A stretch of DNA of 42,876 bases from an uncultured Marinobacterium sp. (GCA_947501565.1 CANMWJ010000025.1:1-42876); one strand, 5' to 3'. Counted from the stretch's first letter, positions 7,956 through 18,618 are shown. Notes: generated from the letters alone by a model not told the origin. Program-made: numbers and translations.

Positions 7956-9333
7956 CGTTGCTGGCCGGTTTCTTGCGACGGCGGCGACGTGGCTTGGAGC
8001 CTTTGCCGACCGCGTTGCTCATCTGCATCCGTTTTTGCTCGTCCGCTGACTGGTATTCGGTCCACCAACGGCTCAGGCCGTTCAGCTCTTCACCGCTGTT
8101 TTCACGCAGCAGCAACAGGTCGTAAGCGGCACGGAAGCGCGGCTGCTCCAGCAGGCGCTGGGCACGTTTGCCATCACGGCGCGGCAGGCGGATCTGCATC
8201 TCCCAGATCTCTCGGATCGGGGTGGAGAAGCGGCGCGGGATCGCGGTGGATTTAACCTGTTGTGCGATAACCTGGTTAGCGGCTTCGTGCAGCGCCGGCA
8301 GCGGTGGCATGCGCTGCTCTTCGATCAGCTTCTGCATCAGGTTCTGGACCGGATACCAGAGCAGGGCGGCATACAGGAAGGCGGGTGTCACGCTCTTGCG
8401 CTGTGCCAGGCGGCGGTCGGTGTTGCGCAGGGCGTTGAGCAGCAAGGTTTCAACCAGTTCGCCACGTTCGCTCTGCAGTGCCTGTTGTGTCTGCGGGAAC
8501 AGAGGTTCGAACAGATCAAATTCCTGCAGGTGGTCATACACCGCTTCCGCATAGCCAGATTGCAGCAGCTTCAGGGATTCATCGAAGATGCGGGCCGGTG
8601 CAATATCCTTCAGCAGCGGTGCCAGGGTTTTGATCGGCGCTGCAGTGTGCGGCTCAATATCAAAGCCCAGTTTGCCGGCAAAGCGCGCGGCGCGGAGCAT
8701 GCGTACCGGGTCTTCACGGTAGCGAGCTTCCGGGTCGCCAATGATGCGCAGCACCCGGTTCTGGATATCTTCGTAACCGTTGGCGAAATCGTAAATGCTG
8801 TGGTCTTTTACACAGTAGTAGAGGGCGTTAACGGTAAAGTCGCGGCGTAACGCGTCATCTTCGATGGTGCCGTACACATTATCGCGGGTGATCATGCCAG
8901 AGGCGTTCTGGCGACCGTGTTCGCCGTCGGTGTTTGCCGGGTGGCTATCGTGGCCAGCGCGGAAGGTGGCTACTTCTATCAGCTCACGGCCAAAGCGTAC
9001 GTGTACCAGTTTAAAGCGGCGACCGATCAGGCGGGAGCGGCGGAACAGCTCGTTGGCTTCCTCCGGGTGGGCGCTGGTGGCAACGTCAAAGTCCTTGGGT
9101 TTTTCACCGGTAAGCAGGTCGCGGATGCAGCCGCCCACCAGATAACCGTCGTGACCGCCATCAATCAGGCGGTAGACCACCTTCATGGCGTTGTCGTCGA
9201 GATCCTGACGACGGATCTGATGCTCCTCTTCGGGAATGATACGACGGCCCTGCGCCGGTGTGACCGGTACGGGAGCGTCCGATTTTTCCTTGCCAAAGAA
9301 TGCGCCAATACGTTTAAGCAGACCTTTTGCCAT
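7948..9333 (-). CDS. pcnB: Poly(A) polymerase I
   Basis: A 461-residue class II nucleotidyltransferase. The head domain has YLVGGCIRDLL, the catalytic carboxylates in KPKDFDVATSA, and the conserved RRDFTVNALYY; a tRNA-nucleotidyltransferase-like RNA-binding body follows (RMLRAARFAGKLGF), and the C-terminus ends in a run of Arg and Lys (KPRRRRRKK) typical of PcnB rather than CCA-adding enzymes. It adds 3' poly(A) tails that speed RNA decay. An upstream TTG at 9363 is possible but the ATG at 9333 gives the usual MAKGLLKR start. It is the first gene after the candidate CrcZ-like RNA, as in Pseudomonas, and could be partly transcribed by read-through from it. Confidence 0.93.
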   Translation of the reverse strand: MAKGLLKRIGAFFGKEKSDAPVPVTPAQGRRIIPEEEHQIRRQDLDDNAMKVVYRLIDGGHDGYLVGGCIRDLLTGEKPKDFDVATSAHPEEANELFRRSRLIGRRFKLVHVRFGRELIEVATFRAGHDSHPANTDGEHGRQNASGMITRDNVYGTIEDDALRRDFTVNALYYCVKDHSIYDFANGYEDIQNRVLRIIGDPEARYREDPVRMLRAARFAGKLGFDIEPHTAAPIKTLAPLLKDIAPARIFDESLKLLQSGYAEAVYDHLQEFDLFEPLFPQTQQALQSERGELVETLLLNALRNTDRRLAQRKSVTPAFLYAALLWYPVQNLMQKLIEEQRMPPLPALHEAANQVIAQQVKSTAIPRRFSTPIREIWEMQIRLPRRDGKRAQRLLEQPRFRAAYDLLLLRENSGEELNGLSRWWTEYQSADEQKRMQMSNAVGKGSKPRRRRRKKPASNDE

Positions 9334-9414
9334 AGAACACCGAGAGATTTCACCCAAAATCAAAGTGGCGAATCATATCATTTACGCGGGCGCAGTATAA
9401 GCGTTAATACGTAT

Positions 9415-9675
9415 TGAAAAAGCAGCGAACGTGCAGGAATTGGAATCTAACGAGAAGGGGATGGTTAGCTGATCGCATCTCAGACAACAACGCTAGTCTT
9501 AGCTTGTTGTTTTTGTTTCTAAGAGCACTTTTTCGGGACCGTCGACGCTTCGCTACGATCAGCTGTTCAAACCTCATTATTATTTTTATTCGAGGCGGGG
9601 TACTTATCTACTTGCTACCTATTGTTATTTTTATTGATGGTGCAGGTTTCTAAGTAAGCTTTGTTGTTGTTTTGC
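9415..9675 (-). ncRNA. CrcZ-like Hfq/Crc decoy small RNA (candidate)
   Basis: The gene-free gap between cbrB and pcnB is the exact site of crcZ in Pseudomonas. The predicted start, 10-12 bases from a sigma-54 element, gives a 5' end GCAAAACAACAACAAAGC, closely resembling the CrcZ 5' end as I remember it. Four A-rich motifs of the (ARN)n type bound by the Hfq distal face follow, near 9661-9674, 9619-9637, 9572-9590 and 9503-9518. The last three can sit in hairpin loops closed by ACC/GGT, CCTC/GAGG and TCTTAG/CTAAGA. The strand has no credible reading frame. The 3' end is uncertain: I see no strong intrinsic terminator; a T5 at about 9416-9421 is the best candidate. In Pseudomonas, CrcZ titrates Hfq/Crc and relieves catabolite repression. 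Identity rests on position, promoter and motifs, not on sequence alignment. Confidence 0.78.
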
Positions 9676-9684
9676 TCTATATAA

Positions 9685-9700
9685 TGCACTGGGTGTGCCA
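9685..9700 (-). promoter_or_regulatory. Sigma-54 (-24/-12) promoter of the candidate sRNA
   Basis: On the minus strand the sequence reads TGGCACACCCAGTGCA: a full TGGCAC -24 element, then GTGCA for the TTGCA -12 element, with the strict GG-N10-GC spacing. It predicts a start at about 9674-9676, directly before the A-rich 5' end of the candidate RNA. No sigma-70 hexamers compete here. It lies 75-200 bases from the TGTTAC/GTAACA array, the normal distance for an enhancer-bound sigma-54 activator such as CbrB. Confidence 0.87.
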
Positions 9701-9773
9701 ACTTTATTAACCTATTGTTTTGTAAGGAATTAAAAAATAAGTGTGAAAAAAAGACCTTGGTGGTTGTGGGGTT

Positions 9774-9896
9774 TGTTACCTTTCAACCCGGTAACGGAAA
9801 CACTAAGTGGGTAGTGAGGTAACACTTTTTGTGACGGAAGTGTTACCTCAAGTGTTACCCCTGGTTGTTACCTGGGGGTAACACCGGTGTGAGGTG

Positions 9897-9900
<4 letters not shown>
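9774..9900 (-). promoter_or_regulatory. Array of TGTTAC/GTAACA hexamers, probable CbrB upstream activating sites
   Basis: Within 127 bases there are seven exact copies of TGTTAC or its inverse GTAACA (at 9774, 9819, 9841, 9853, 9866, 9878 and 9895) and one near copy at 9791. They form inverted pairs, the clearest being GAGGTAACACT at 9816-9826 with AGTGTTACCTC at 9839-9849, and GTGTTACCCC at 9852 with GGGGTAACAC at 9875. The last copy overlaps the cbrB stop codon. From memory, Pseudomonas CbrB recognises TGTTAC...GTAACA dyads upstream of crcZ. The position upstream of the sigma-54 element fits an enhancer. Confidence 0.72.
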
Positions 9901-11303
<1,403 letters not shown>

Positions 11304-11314
11304 TCGGTCTACCT

Positions 11315-14254
11315 TTATCCCACACCGCTGCCCGACGTTGTAGCCGGGTCATGGTACGGCAATGTGATTACCACGCGAGTGCCTTTATTCTGCTTGTTGT
11401 TGGCAGGGCTAATAATCTCAATATTACCATAATGTTCTTCAATTATGTTGTAGACCAAGGGTAAACCCAGTCCAGTACCCTTACCGGGGTCCTTGGTGGT
11501 GAAGAACGGTTCGAACAGGCGATCCTGGAACTCCTCTTCGATACCGCTGCCTTCATCGGTCACATTGATGCACAGGGCTTCGCCGCTGCGTTCGGCATCG
11601 ATCCAGATATGGTCGTAATCCTCAGATGCATCGCAGGCGTTGTTCAGCAGGTTAACGAAGACCTGCATCAGCTGTTGCGGATCGCCCCAGACCTCCAGAT
11701 CCTCATCCACATTGTTCAGGTACCGCTTGTACTTGCCGCGGCTATCGAGGGATACAAGGTGGATCGATTCTTCAAAACAGTGGCGCAGATTAACGGCTTC
11801 GTGAGCACTCTGATTATCACTCTGGCCGCTGCGCGCGAAGCGTACCAGCGACTGCACGATACGGCTGATGCGTTTGGTCTGATCGACGATCTGATCGCCG
11901 GTTTCGAGGATCTCCTCGTTATCGGTTTCCAGTTTCAGGTTCTGGGCCAGGCAGGCGATGCCGGTCACCGGGTTGCCGATCTCGTGGGCGACCCCGGCGG
12001 CAAAGCGACCGATCGAGGAGAGACGTTCGCTGTGCGCCAGGCGGTTCTGCAGCATACGGGTTTCGGTTTCGTCCTCCAGCAGGACCACCATGCCGCTGGC
12101 GGACTCTTCGCTCAGCTGCGCCTTGTGCAGACCAAACCAGTGTGGCTGGTTGTTGATTGTGACCGGTTCCGCCACCTCGTGGGTGAGCGGCGCCTGGGCA
12201 AAATCTGCCAGCAGGTTACCCCAGGGCGCAGGTAGCTGGGCCAGGCGCATGCCGATTGTTTCAGCGGAGGTGAAGCCGGTGACCTGCTCCATCTCGGTGT
12301 TCCAGAACTGGATCTCGCCAGAGTTATCCAGGGTGCATACCCCGACAGGCAGACGTTGCAGGATCAGGCGGTGATAGCGACGCAGCTCATCCAGCTCCGC
12401 AGCGAGGCCGGTCAGCTGTTCCTGATAGTTTTCCAGCTGGTTCTCCAGCAGATGCAGGTTACGTCCGCTGCCACTGAAGCCGGCGCTGCTGCCGTGATGG
12501 TCAAGCGGGGCCAGCAGTGCGGCTGCCTCGACCGGGCCAAGCAGGCCGGTGAGGTTGTGTTCCAGCTGGGTACGCAGACGCAGTAGGTCCACTGGGCGCA
12601 GTACCGTGGGTTTCAGTGCCAGCTGATCCAGCGCATGTTGCAGTTCTCGCTGGGCAGCGACGCGGCCGAGGCGTGGGGTGAGCAGATCCTGAAAGTCTTC
12701 CACCCGGTTGGCAGTCAGGCTGGTGGCTACCGGCCGCTGCAGGGCGTTAAGCAGACAGGCATTGGCGGCGTGCTCTTCATCGCTGTCCTGCTCGGTGAGT
12801 AACGAGACCACGGTCAGCATTAGCGCATTACCAAGCAGCGCTATCACGGCGGCGTTATCGAAATCGTAGGCGTCGACGCGGAATACCAGCGCAGCCTGTG
12901 GGTCCAGCGGGCCGATCAATGGTAGCAGCAGGGTGTAGAACCAGATCCCCATACCGGTGAGCAGGCCGCAGATGATGCCCCAGCGGTTGGCGCGTTGCCA
13001 GAACAGGGTCACCAGCAGGCCGGGCAGGAACTGCATGAACGCGACAACCGCGATGATGCCCAGCTGATGCAGGTCGTAGAAATATCCCACCTTGAGGTAG
13101 AAGTAATAACAGCCGAGCAGGATCAAGACGATCAGGCAGCGGCGCAGCCAGACCACCCAGGCGTAGAAGCGCTGGGTATCGGGGAACGGCACCAACGGTA
13201 ATACGATGTGGTTCTGCACCATCGACGCCATGGAGACGGTGGCCACAATCGAGATACCGCTTGCTGCTGAGAGGCCGCCGACAAAAGCCAGAATCGTCAG
13301 CCACTTGGCGTCGAGCAGGTTGCCCATATTAAGCAGGGTAAATTCCGGATCGCCGCCCACACCCAGCTGGATGCTGGCCCAGAGGATCGGCGGTACCGCC
13401 ACCGCCATCAGCAGCAGGAAGAGCGGCATACCCCAGGTGGCTTTATACAGGGTTTCGTCGGTGGTGTTCTCGGTGAACATCATATGGAACATGTGTGGCA
13501 TCACGATCGCCGCACTGAAAAACGCCAACAGCAGGGTGCGCCAGATATCACTGTCGTGACGGGCGTTGAACATCTCCAACTGCTGCGGGTTGGCCGCCAG
13601 CCAGGCTTCCAGACCCGTTGGCCCGCCCAGCACCGTGAACAGCGCGTACAAACCGATTACCACCAGGGCGATCAGTTTGATCATAGAACCCAATGCCATG
13701 GCGACCACCAGGCCGGGGTGTTTGCTGCGCAGGGTAGCGTGACGGGCACCAAAGAGAATGGAGAACAGGGCCAGGATGCTACAGAACCCCAGCGCAAACT
13801 GATTGGCCGTGAGTTCCCGGTTGAAAACATGCAGGGAGTCGGCGATCGCCTGAATCTGGATGGAGATCATTGGCAGGGTGGCGATCACCGTAAGGATGGT
13901 GGTGATCACCCCGACCGCGCCACTGCGAAAACGGAAGGCAAACAGGTCAGCCAGCGAGCTGAGCTGGTAGGTGCGGGTGATACGCAGCACCGGGATCAGC
14001 AACGCCGGGCCAAGTATAAACGCGCCAACCGCGCCGAGATAAGAGGCCAGGAACAGGTAGCCGGATTCAGCGGCCAGTCCGAAGGCACCGTGGTAGGTCC
14101 AGACGCTGGCGTAAACCCCAATCGACAAAATGTGGGTGATCGGATGGTGCACCCAACGTGTAGGCAGCTTATCCCGTTCGGTCAGGTACGCGGTGCCGAA
14201 GAGAAAGGCGAGAAAGGTAAAGCCGATCAGAAACGGGCCGGAGGACTCAAGCAT
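11315..14254 (-). CDS. cbrA: Transporter-fused sensor histidine kinase CbrA
   Basis: A 979-residue membrane kinase. The first half (about 1-480) is an SLC5/sodium-solute-symporter-like domain with about a dozen helices; a linker and a coiled-coil-like stretch (about 600-630) lead to a PAS domain (about 635-740), then HisKA with phospho-acceptor H757 in [12 protein letters not shown], and HATPase_c with the N-box ([10 protein letters not shown]), DEGSGI and GTGLGLPL. This is the CbrA plan; in P. putida the transporter part is reported to carry histidine. Here it may both move a solute and gate the kinase. The ATG overlaps the end of cbrX by 8 bases, suggesting coupled translation, and cbrB follows at 11 bases. 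Confidence 0.93.
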   Translation of the reverse strand: MLESSGPFLIGFTFLAFLFGTAYLTERDKLPTRWVHHPITHILSIGVYASVWTYHGAFGLAAESGYLFLASYLGAVGAFILGPALLIPVLRITRTYQLSSLADLFAFRFRSGAVGVITTILTVIATLPMISIQIQAIADSLHVFNRELTANQFALGFCSILALFSILFGARHATLRSKHPGLVVAMALGSMIKLIALVVIGLYALFTVLGGPTGLEAWLAANPQQLEMFNARHDSDIWRTLLLAFFSAAIVMPHMFHMMFTENTTDETLYKATWGMPLFLLLMAVAVPPILWASIQLGVGGDPEFTLLNMGNLLDAKWLTILAFVGGLSAASGISIVATVSMASMVQNHIVLPLVPFPDTQRFYAWVVWLRRCLIVLILLGCYYFYLKVGYFYDLHQLGIIAVVAFMQFLPGLLVTLFWQRANRWGIICGLLTGMGIWFYTLLLPLIGPLDPQAALVFRVDAYDFDNAAVIALLGNALMLTVVSLLTEQDSDEEHAANACLLNALQRPVATSLTANRVEDFQDLLTPRLGRVAAQRELQHALDQLALKPTVLRPVDLLRLRTQLEHNLTGLLGPVEAAALLAPLDHHGSSAGFSGSGRNLHLLENQLENYQEQLTGLAAELDELRRYHRLILQRLPVGVCTLDNSGEIQFWNTEMEQVTGFTSAETIGMRLAQLPAPWGNLLADFAQAPLTHEVAEPVTINNQPHWFGLHKAQLSEESASGMVVLLEDETETRMLQNRLAHSERLSSIGRFAAGVAHEIGNPVTGIACLAQNLKLETDNEEILETGDQIVDQTKRISRIVQSLVRFARSGQSDNQSAHEAVNLRHCFEESIHLVSLDSRGKYKRYLNNVDEDLEVWGDPQQLMQVFVNLLNNACDASEDYDHIWIDAERSGEALCINVTDEGSGIEEEFQDRLFEPFFTTKDPGKGTGLGLPLVYNIIEEHYGNIEIISPANNKQNKGTRVVITLPYHDPATTSGSGVG

Positions 14255-14417
14255 GCTTACGTCTCTGTTCGATGATAAAGGCGATAACGACGATGGCCGT
14301 CCAGGCGGCGAAATGTCGGAACCAGGGGCCCTGCAGGTCCTGCCACCAGTCGATTACCAGCGGAAAAAGCAGGTAAACCGCCGGGATCAGCAGTAATAAA
14401 ACACGGTGCAGGTACAT
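14247..14417 (-). CDS. cbrX: CbrX-like small membrane protein
   Basis: A 56-residue protein with two hydrophobic helices (VLLLLIPAVYLLFPLVI and FAAWTAIVVIAFII) and a basic tail (EQRRKHA). I chose the ATG at 14417, which has a strong GGAGAAGGA ribosome binding site 6-8 bases upstream, over an in-frame codon at 14444. Its stop overlaps the cbrA start by 8 bases. A small membrane protein named CbrX is reported in the same place in P. putida, where cbrX and cbrA are translationally coupled. It may be a helper subunit of the CbrA transporter domain, like the small subunits of some SLC5 permeases; this last point is inference. Confidence 0.75.
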   Translation of the reverse strand: MYLHRVLLLLIPAVYLLFPLVIDWWQDLQGPWFRHFAAWTAIVVIAFIIEQRRKHA

Positions 14418-14477
14418 AGCGGTTCCTTCTCCAGTAGCGTCCATCCGGTGCGGGCGCGGGTTGTGACGAGCCCGAAA

Positions 14478-15362
14478 TCAGTCGCGCCAGAGTTGCTGCA
14501 GACGGGGTGTAACCTGATCCATCTTCCAGTTTGTGACCGCCCATTTCAACAGCTCCTCTACGCTGGCATCAGACAGAGCGGGATCCGGTTGCTGGTTGAG
14601 AAACTCCAGTGCTGCAAACAGTTGTGGCACCGGGCGTTCGGTATCCAGTGCTTTGGCAAAGGTCTGCTTGCTTAGCTTCTGGCCGTCGGCGTTGGCGGCG
14701 ACCGGGATATGTGCGTAGCGTGGTGTGGGGAACTCGAGCTGATCCTGCAGATGGATCTGTTTTGGTGTTTCTGGCAACAGATCGCTGCCACGCACGATAT
14801 GGGTGATCCCCTGCAGGTAGTCATCCACCACGACCGCCAGTTGGTAGGCGAACAGGCCATCCTTACGCAGCACCACAAAATCGCCGCTGCTCTGTTGCAG
14901 ATCGAAACTCTGCTCTCCCTGAATCAGGTCGAGAAAACGCACCGGTTGCCCGGGGCAGTGTACGCGGATCGCCGCAGGACCCTCATCCTTCGTTCCCGGA
15001 TACAGATGACAGTAGCGGTCGTAAACGATACCGCCGGTACGCTGTTGAATCTCCTTGCGCGAGCAGCCGCAGGGATAAGCGTCCCCCTGCTTCAACAGTC
15101 GATTCAGGGCGTCCTGATAGAGGTCGGTACGTTCGCTCTGCAGGCTGAGTTCGTCATCCCAATAGAGACCGAAGGCTTCCAGAGTGGGCGGAAAGCTGTT
15201 GCTGGCGCCCGGTTGCTCACGGGGCGGATCCAGATCTTCGATACGCAACAGCCAGCGGCCACCGTGTGCGCGGGCGTCCAGATAACTGGCCAGTGCCGCG
15301 AGAAGCGAGCCGAAATGGAGAGGACCGGTGGGTGACGGTGCGAAACGTCCTACGTAAGTCAC
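14478..15362 (-). CDS. gluQ: Glutamyl-Q tRNA(Asp) synthetase
   Basis: A 294-residue GluRS-like catalytic domain without an anticodon-binding domain. It has the class I signature FAPSPTGPLHFGSLLAAL (HIGH as HFGS), a zinc-ligand-type block CGCSRKEI, and KLSKQTFAKAL (KMSKS variant). GluQRS attaches glutamate to queuosine at position 34 of tRNA(Asp). The gene lies directly downstream of dksA (65 bases), the standard gammaproteobacterial pairing in which gluQ is often co-transcribed with dksA. The window also encodes a QueD-like protein, consistent with queuosine being made. Confidence 0.93.
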   Translation of the reverse strand: MTYVGRFAPSPTGPLHFGSLLAALASYLDARAHGGRWLLRIEDLDPPREQPGASNSFPPTLEAFGLYWDDELSLQSERTDLYQDALNRLLKQGDAYPCGCSRKEIQQRTGGIVYDRYCHLYPGTKDEGPAAIRVHCPGQPVRFLDLIQGEQSFDLQQSSGDFVVLRKDGLFAYQLAVVVDDYLQGITHIVRGSDLLPETPKQIHLQDQLEFPTPRYAHIPVAANADGQKLSKQTFAKALDTERPVPQLFAALEFLNQQPDPALSDASVEELLKWAVTNWKMDQVTPRLQQLWRD

Positions 15363-15396
15363 TGAACGTTTTCTTTAAACGTATGAGTCAGGCGAT

Positions 15397-15418
15397 GCTG
15401 GCCGGTGGCCCGGCCAGC
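15397..15418. repeat. GC-rich hairpin between dksA and gluQ
   Basis: GCTGGCCGG and CCGGCCAGC form a perfect 9-bp stem around a 4-base loop (TGGC) in the 65-base dksA-gluQ spacer. No T-run follows on the minus strand, so it is not a full intrinsic terminator. In other gammaproteobacteria a hairpin here limits read-through from dksA into gluQ; the same role is plausible. Confidence 0.5.
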
Positions 15419-15427
15419 CCGGTCGAA

Positions 15428-15859
15428 TTAACCGCCGACCTGTTTCTCTTTGATCTCTGCAAGGGTTTTGCAGTCGATACACAGAGTCGCGGTCGGACGT
15501 GCTTCCAGACGACGGATGCCGATTTCGATACCGCACGCGTCGCAGTAGCCGTAGTCGTCGGCTTCGATGCGCTCAGCCGCTTCGTCGATCTTTCTGATCA
15601 GCTTACGTTCGCGGTCACGGGTGCGCAGTTCGAGGCTGAACTCCTCTTCCTGGCTGGCGCGGTCGCTCGGATCAGCAAAGTTGGATTGTTCTTCCTGCAG
15701 ATGGTGGATGGTGCTGTCGACCTCTTCCATCAGCTGGCGTTTCCATTCCGCCAGAATCGCGCGGAAATGGTCTTTCTGTGAGTCGCACATGTATTCCTCA
15801 TCCCGATCCAGTGGATACGGGTCGATGTGCGAAAATCGAGTCTCAGTGCTGTTTGGCAT
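15428..15859 (-). CDS. dksA: RNA polymerase-binding transcription factor DksA
   Basis: A 143-residue protein with a long coiled-coil (about 35-105) and a C4 zinc finger (CDAC...CIDC) at the C-terminus. DksA enters the RNA polymerase secondary channel and works with ppGpp at rRNA and amino-acid promoters. The acidic tip residues DPSDRASQEEEF are conserved. I prefer the ATG at 15859 over a TTG at 15898, since it gives the usual N-terminal length and has a purine-rich GGCAGAG ribosome binding site. It heads the dksA-gluQ-cbrXAB cluster. Confidence 0.95.
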   Translation of the reverse strand: MPNSTETRFSHIDPYPLDRDEEYMCDSQKDHFRAILAEWKRQLMEEVDSTIHHLQEEQSNFADPSDRASQEEEFSLELRTRDRERKLIRKIDEAAERIEADDYGYCDACGIEIGIRRLEARPTATLCIDCKTLAEIKEKQVGG

Positions 15860-16183
15860 AACTCTGCCCCACTTATTCTTATCGCCGGCTCCCGGCAATA
15901 TCAGCTTACCTGATTATAGGCCGCAAATAGCGGCATATACCTGAAAGGCAGCAGACGTTATCAGAACTTGTCAGATTAGACCAGTCCCCCGGTCGACAAA
16001 GTTTTACTGCCGGGGTGGCCGTCTGCGCCATGCTTTGGTGTTGGCTATACCTGAATCTGAATAAACGCTCAGACGCTCCATACAACTGTTATGTCTAGTC
16101 CAGACTGGCAAGGTTGTAAACCTGACAACCGTTTGAATACCGCATCTATGTTGTTGATCCGGGTGAATTGATTCATTCCTTTG

Positions 16184-16189
16184 TATAAT
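16184..16189 (+). promoter_or_regulatory. -10 element upstream of the aminotransferase
   Basis: A perfect TATAAT lies 29 bases before the aminotransferase start. No good -35 hexamer is found 16-18 bases upstream. The 358-base gap 15860-16217 holds the divergent dksA and aminotransferase promoter regions, and a weak CCCCGG/CCGGGG inverted repeat near 15990-16016; no gene is seen in it. Confidence 0.4.
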
Positions 16190-16217
16190 AAGGCGGTTTC
16201 AAACTTATGAAGAGCAG

Positions 16218-17384
16218 ATGATGAACAAGCAGTGGACGCAGCGGGTTGCTGATATCGATTCCTTTAAAGTAATGGACCTGTTGAAGCGGGCGAAGGAGCT
16301 GGACGCACAGGGGCATGACGTGGTGCATATGGTGGCCGGGGAGCCGGATTTTGCCACCGCCGCGCCGGTTGCGCAGGCGGCAAAAAATGCCATCGACCAG
16401 GGCCTGACCCAGTACACGCCGGCGGGCGGCATTCCTGAGCTGCGCCAGGCGATCTCTCAGTGGTACCAGACCCGTTACGGCCTGGATATCTCCCCGGAGC
16501 GTATCCTTGTGACCCCGGGCGCTTCCGGCGCGTTGCTGATGGTGTTCTCCCTGCTCGCCGACCCTGGTCGAACCTTTATGATGAGCGACCCGGGTTACCC
16601 CTGTAACCGTCAGTTCCTGCGCCTGATCGAAGCACGCGGTCAGCTGGTGCCTTGTCCGGTCGAGGACAATTTCCAGCTCACCCCGGAAGCGATCCGTGAA
16701 CACTGGAAACCGGAAACCGCCGGCGTACTGCTGGCTTCGCCCGCCAACCCGACCGGTTCGGTGGTGCACAAGGATGATCTGTCCAATATCGCAGAAACGG
16801 TGAAAGCACTGGGCGGCAATCTGGTGGTGGATGAGCTCTATCACGGCCTGACCTACGGTTTTGACGCCACCAGTGTGCTGGAGATCGATCAGGACGCCTT
16901 TGTACTGAACAGCTTCTCCAAATACTTCGGGATGACCGGTTGGCGTCTGGGCTGGATGGTTGCGCCGGAAGCTGCGGTGCCGGAGCTGGAAAAACTGGCA
17001 CAGAACCTCTTTATCTCGCCGCCGACGGTGGCGCAGTACGCCGCTCTGGCCGCGTTTACCCCCGAATGCATGAAGATCTTCGAGGAGCGTCGTCAGGCGT
17101 TTCAGGAGCGCCGCGATCTGTTGGTGAGTGGTCTGCGAGACCTGGGCTTCGATATCCCGCTGACACCGGAAGGGGCGTTCTACGTCTACGCCGGTGCCTC
17201 CCACCTGACCGACAACACCTACGACTACTGCTGGTCTCTGCTGGAGGAGGATAAGGTGGCGACCACGCCGGGGATCGACTTCGGTAGTTTCCGCGCTAAC
17301 GAGTTTATCCGTTTCTCCTACACCACCGGGCTGGATCGTATCCACGAAGCGCTGGAGCGCCTGCACAAGCGGATGTCGCGCTGA
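16218..17384 (+). CDS. PLP-dependent class I/II aminotransferase
   Basis: A 388-residue fold-type I aminotransferase. It has the N-terminal AGEPDF, substrate-loop [19 protein letters not shown] (Asn contacting PLP), and the Schiff-base Lys K235 in [16 protein letters not shown], followed by the Arg that binds the substrate carboxylate near the C-terminus (RFSYTTG). It belongs to the aspartate/alanine/tyrosine branch; the substrate cannot be fixed from sequence. Its orthologue has the same place next to dksA and sfsA in Pseudomonas. The TGA overlaps the sfsA ATG by one base. The ATG at 16221 is an equally good start. Confidence 0.85.
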   Translation: MMNKQWTQRVADIDSFKVMDLLKRAKELDAQGHDVVHMVAGEPDFATAAPVAQAAKNAIDQGLTQYTPAGGIPELRQAISQWYQTRYGLDISPERILVTPGASGALLMVFSLLADPGRTFMMSDPGYPCNRQFLRLIEARGQLVPCPVEDNFQLTPEAIREHWKPETAGVLLASPANPTGSVVHKDDLSNIAETVKALGGNLVVDELYHGLTYGFDATSVLEIDQDAFVLNSFSKYFGMTGWRLGWMVAPEAAVPELEKLAQNLFISPPTVAQYAALAAFTPECMKIFEERRQAFQERRDLLVSGLRDLGFDIPLTPEGAFYVYAGASHLTDNTYDYCWSLLEEDKVATTPGIDFGSFRANEFIRFSYTTGLDRIHEALERLHKRMSR

Positions 17385-18085
17385 TGCTGCTGGCGAACAT
17401 GATCGAAGGCCGTCTGATCAAACGCTACAAGCGTTTTCTGGCCGATGTCGAATTGCCCGATGGCAGTCAGGTGACCGCGCATTGCCCCAATACCGGTTCG
17501 ATGAAAAACTGCGCCGAACCGGGCAGTCGCGTCTGGTTGCAGGATTCCGGTAACGCCAAGCGGAAATACCCGTTGGGTTGGGAGCTGGTGGAGATCGAAG
17601 GGCAACACCTTTGCTGCATCAATACCGGGCGCGCCAACAAGCTGATCAAGGAAGCGATCGAAAACGGTGTGATCACCGAGTTGCAGGGATACGATTCGAT
17701 CCGGCAGGAGGTGAAATATGGTGAGAACAGCCGTATCGATCTGCTGCTGGAGGGGGCGGGCAAACCGGCGGCCTACGTGGAGATCAAAAACCTGACCCTG
17801 CTGGAAGCTGATGGCTGGGGCAGTTTCCCCGATGCAGTGACCGCACGCGGCGCAAAACACCTGCAGGAGCTGATGCTGATGGTGGAGCAGGGGTACCGAG
17901 CGGTGATGCTGTTCTGTGTACCGCATGCCGGTATCCAGCGTGCCCGCCCTGCCGACGAGATCGATCCGAAATATGGGCAGTTGTTACGTCAGGCCGCGCA
18001 GGCCGGTGTGGAAGTGCTCGCTTACCGCGCAACCTTGAGTGAATCTGAGGTTCGGATCAGTCATCCGATACCGGTGCAACTCTGA
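17384..18085 (+). CDS. sfsA: SfsA family protein (DNA-binding/nuclease-like)
   Basis: A 233-residue protein with the family blocks [44 protein letters not shown] and [10 protein letters not shown]. SfsA was first linked to maltose gene expression in E. coli; the N-terminal OB-like part and the C-terminal part with acidic/Lys residues (D...EIK) suggest a nucleic-acid-binding, nuclease-like fold. Its exact role is not settled. Start overlaps the aminotransferase stop by one base, so the two are co-translated. Confidence 0.92.
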   Translation: MLLANMIEGRLIKRYKRFLADVELPDGSQVTAHCPNTGSMKNCAEPGSRVWLQDSGNAKRKYPLGWELVEIEGQHLCCINTGRANKLIKEAIENGVITELQGYDSIRQEVKYGENSRIDLLLEGAGKPAAYVEIKNLTLLEADGWGSFPDAVTARGAKHLQELMLMVEQGYRAVMLFCVPHAGIQRARPADEIDPKYGQLLRQAAQAGVEVLAYRATLSESEVRISHPIPVQL

Positions 18086-18086
18086 T

Positions 18087-18431
18087 TCACTCAGCCTCCT
18101 GAGCCTCTGGAGCGGGGAGATCCACGTGGATCTCTTCGCCTTCAATCCGGAACGCTACTGCGTCCAGAGTGTCCTCCACACAGGGGCCTGAGACGCAGAG
18201 TCCATCCTCAATGCGGAACAAGGCGCCGTGGGTGGCGCACTGGATAAAGTTCTTCTCGTAGTCCAGAAACTGATCCGGCATCCACTCCAGCGGGATGCTG
18301 CGGTGAGGACAGCTGTTGCGGTAGAGATAAAAGCTGTCGCGGTAGTTAACCAGTACCAGTTTTACACCGTTCACCTCAAAACCTTTGGCTTGGCCCGGGG
18401 TAAGCTGATCGACGGTACAGAGAAGAGTCAT
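18087..18431 (-). CDS. Rieske [2Fe-2S] ferredoxin-like protein
   Basis: A 114-residue soluble Rieske domain. Ligands are C41-P-H43 and C65-A-T-H68 (CPHRS...CATHGALF), the CxH...CxxH pattern. There is no membrane anchor. The cluster-binding loop spacing is typical of ferredoxins of Rieske oxygenases or of the NirD/nitrite-reductase small-subunit type, but no partner reductase or oxygenase gene is nearby. It converges tail-to-tail with sfsA, separated by a single base, with no terminator between them. Confidence 0.85.
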   Translation of the reverse strand: MTLLCTVDQLTPGQAKGFEVNGVKLVLVNYRDSFYLYRNSCPHRSIPLEWMPDQFLDYEKNFIQCATHGALFRIEDGLCVSGPCVEDTLDAVAFRIEGEEIHVDLPAPEAQEAE

Positions 18432-18618
18432 GATGGAGTCCGGCAGTTACTGTGTGGAAGAGCGCTTAAGATACTGCAGTTTTGAAGCGTCGGGAATGAA
18501 ATCGGCTCAATGAGCGCTGTTCATTGTTAGATGAAGTCCGGTCAACCCGCCCCGGTCATTCGCCGCTATAATAGCGACACACCTTATCCCCATCGTTTTC
18601 ATCACAGGAGCCTGCGGC

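Noticed and set aside
9414-9653. A 79-codon plus-strand reading frame in the cbrB-pcnB gap
   Set aside because: Its composition is unlike a protein, it lacks a ribosome binding site, and it runs antisense through the A-rich motifs that explain the region better as an RNA.
9816-9884. GTAACAC/GTGTTAC inverted repeats as a cbrB terminator
   Set aside because: Stems lack a following T-run on the minus strand, there are too many copies for a terminator, and their place upstream of a sigma-54 promoter fits binding sites better.
16173-17366. A 397-codon minus-strand frame opposite the aminotransferase
   Set aside because: Antisense shadow of a well-supported gene with all active-site motifs; no start signals or family features.
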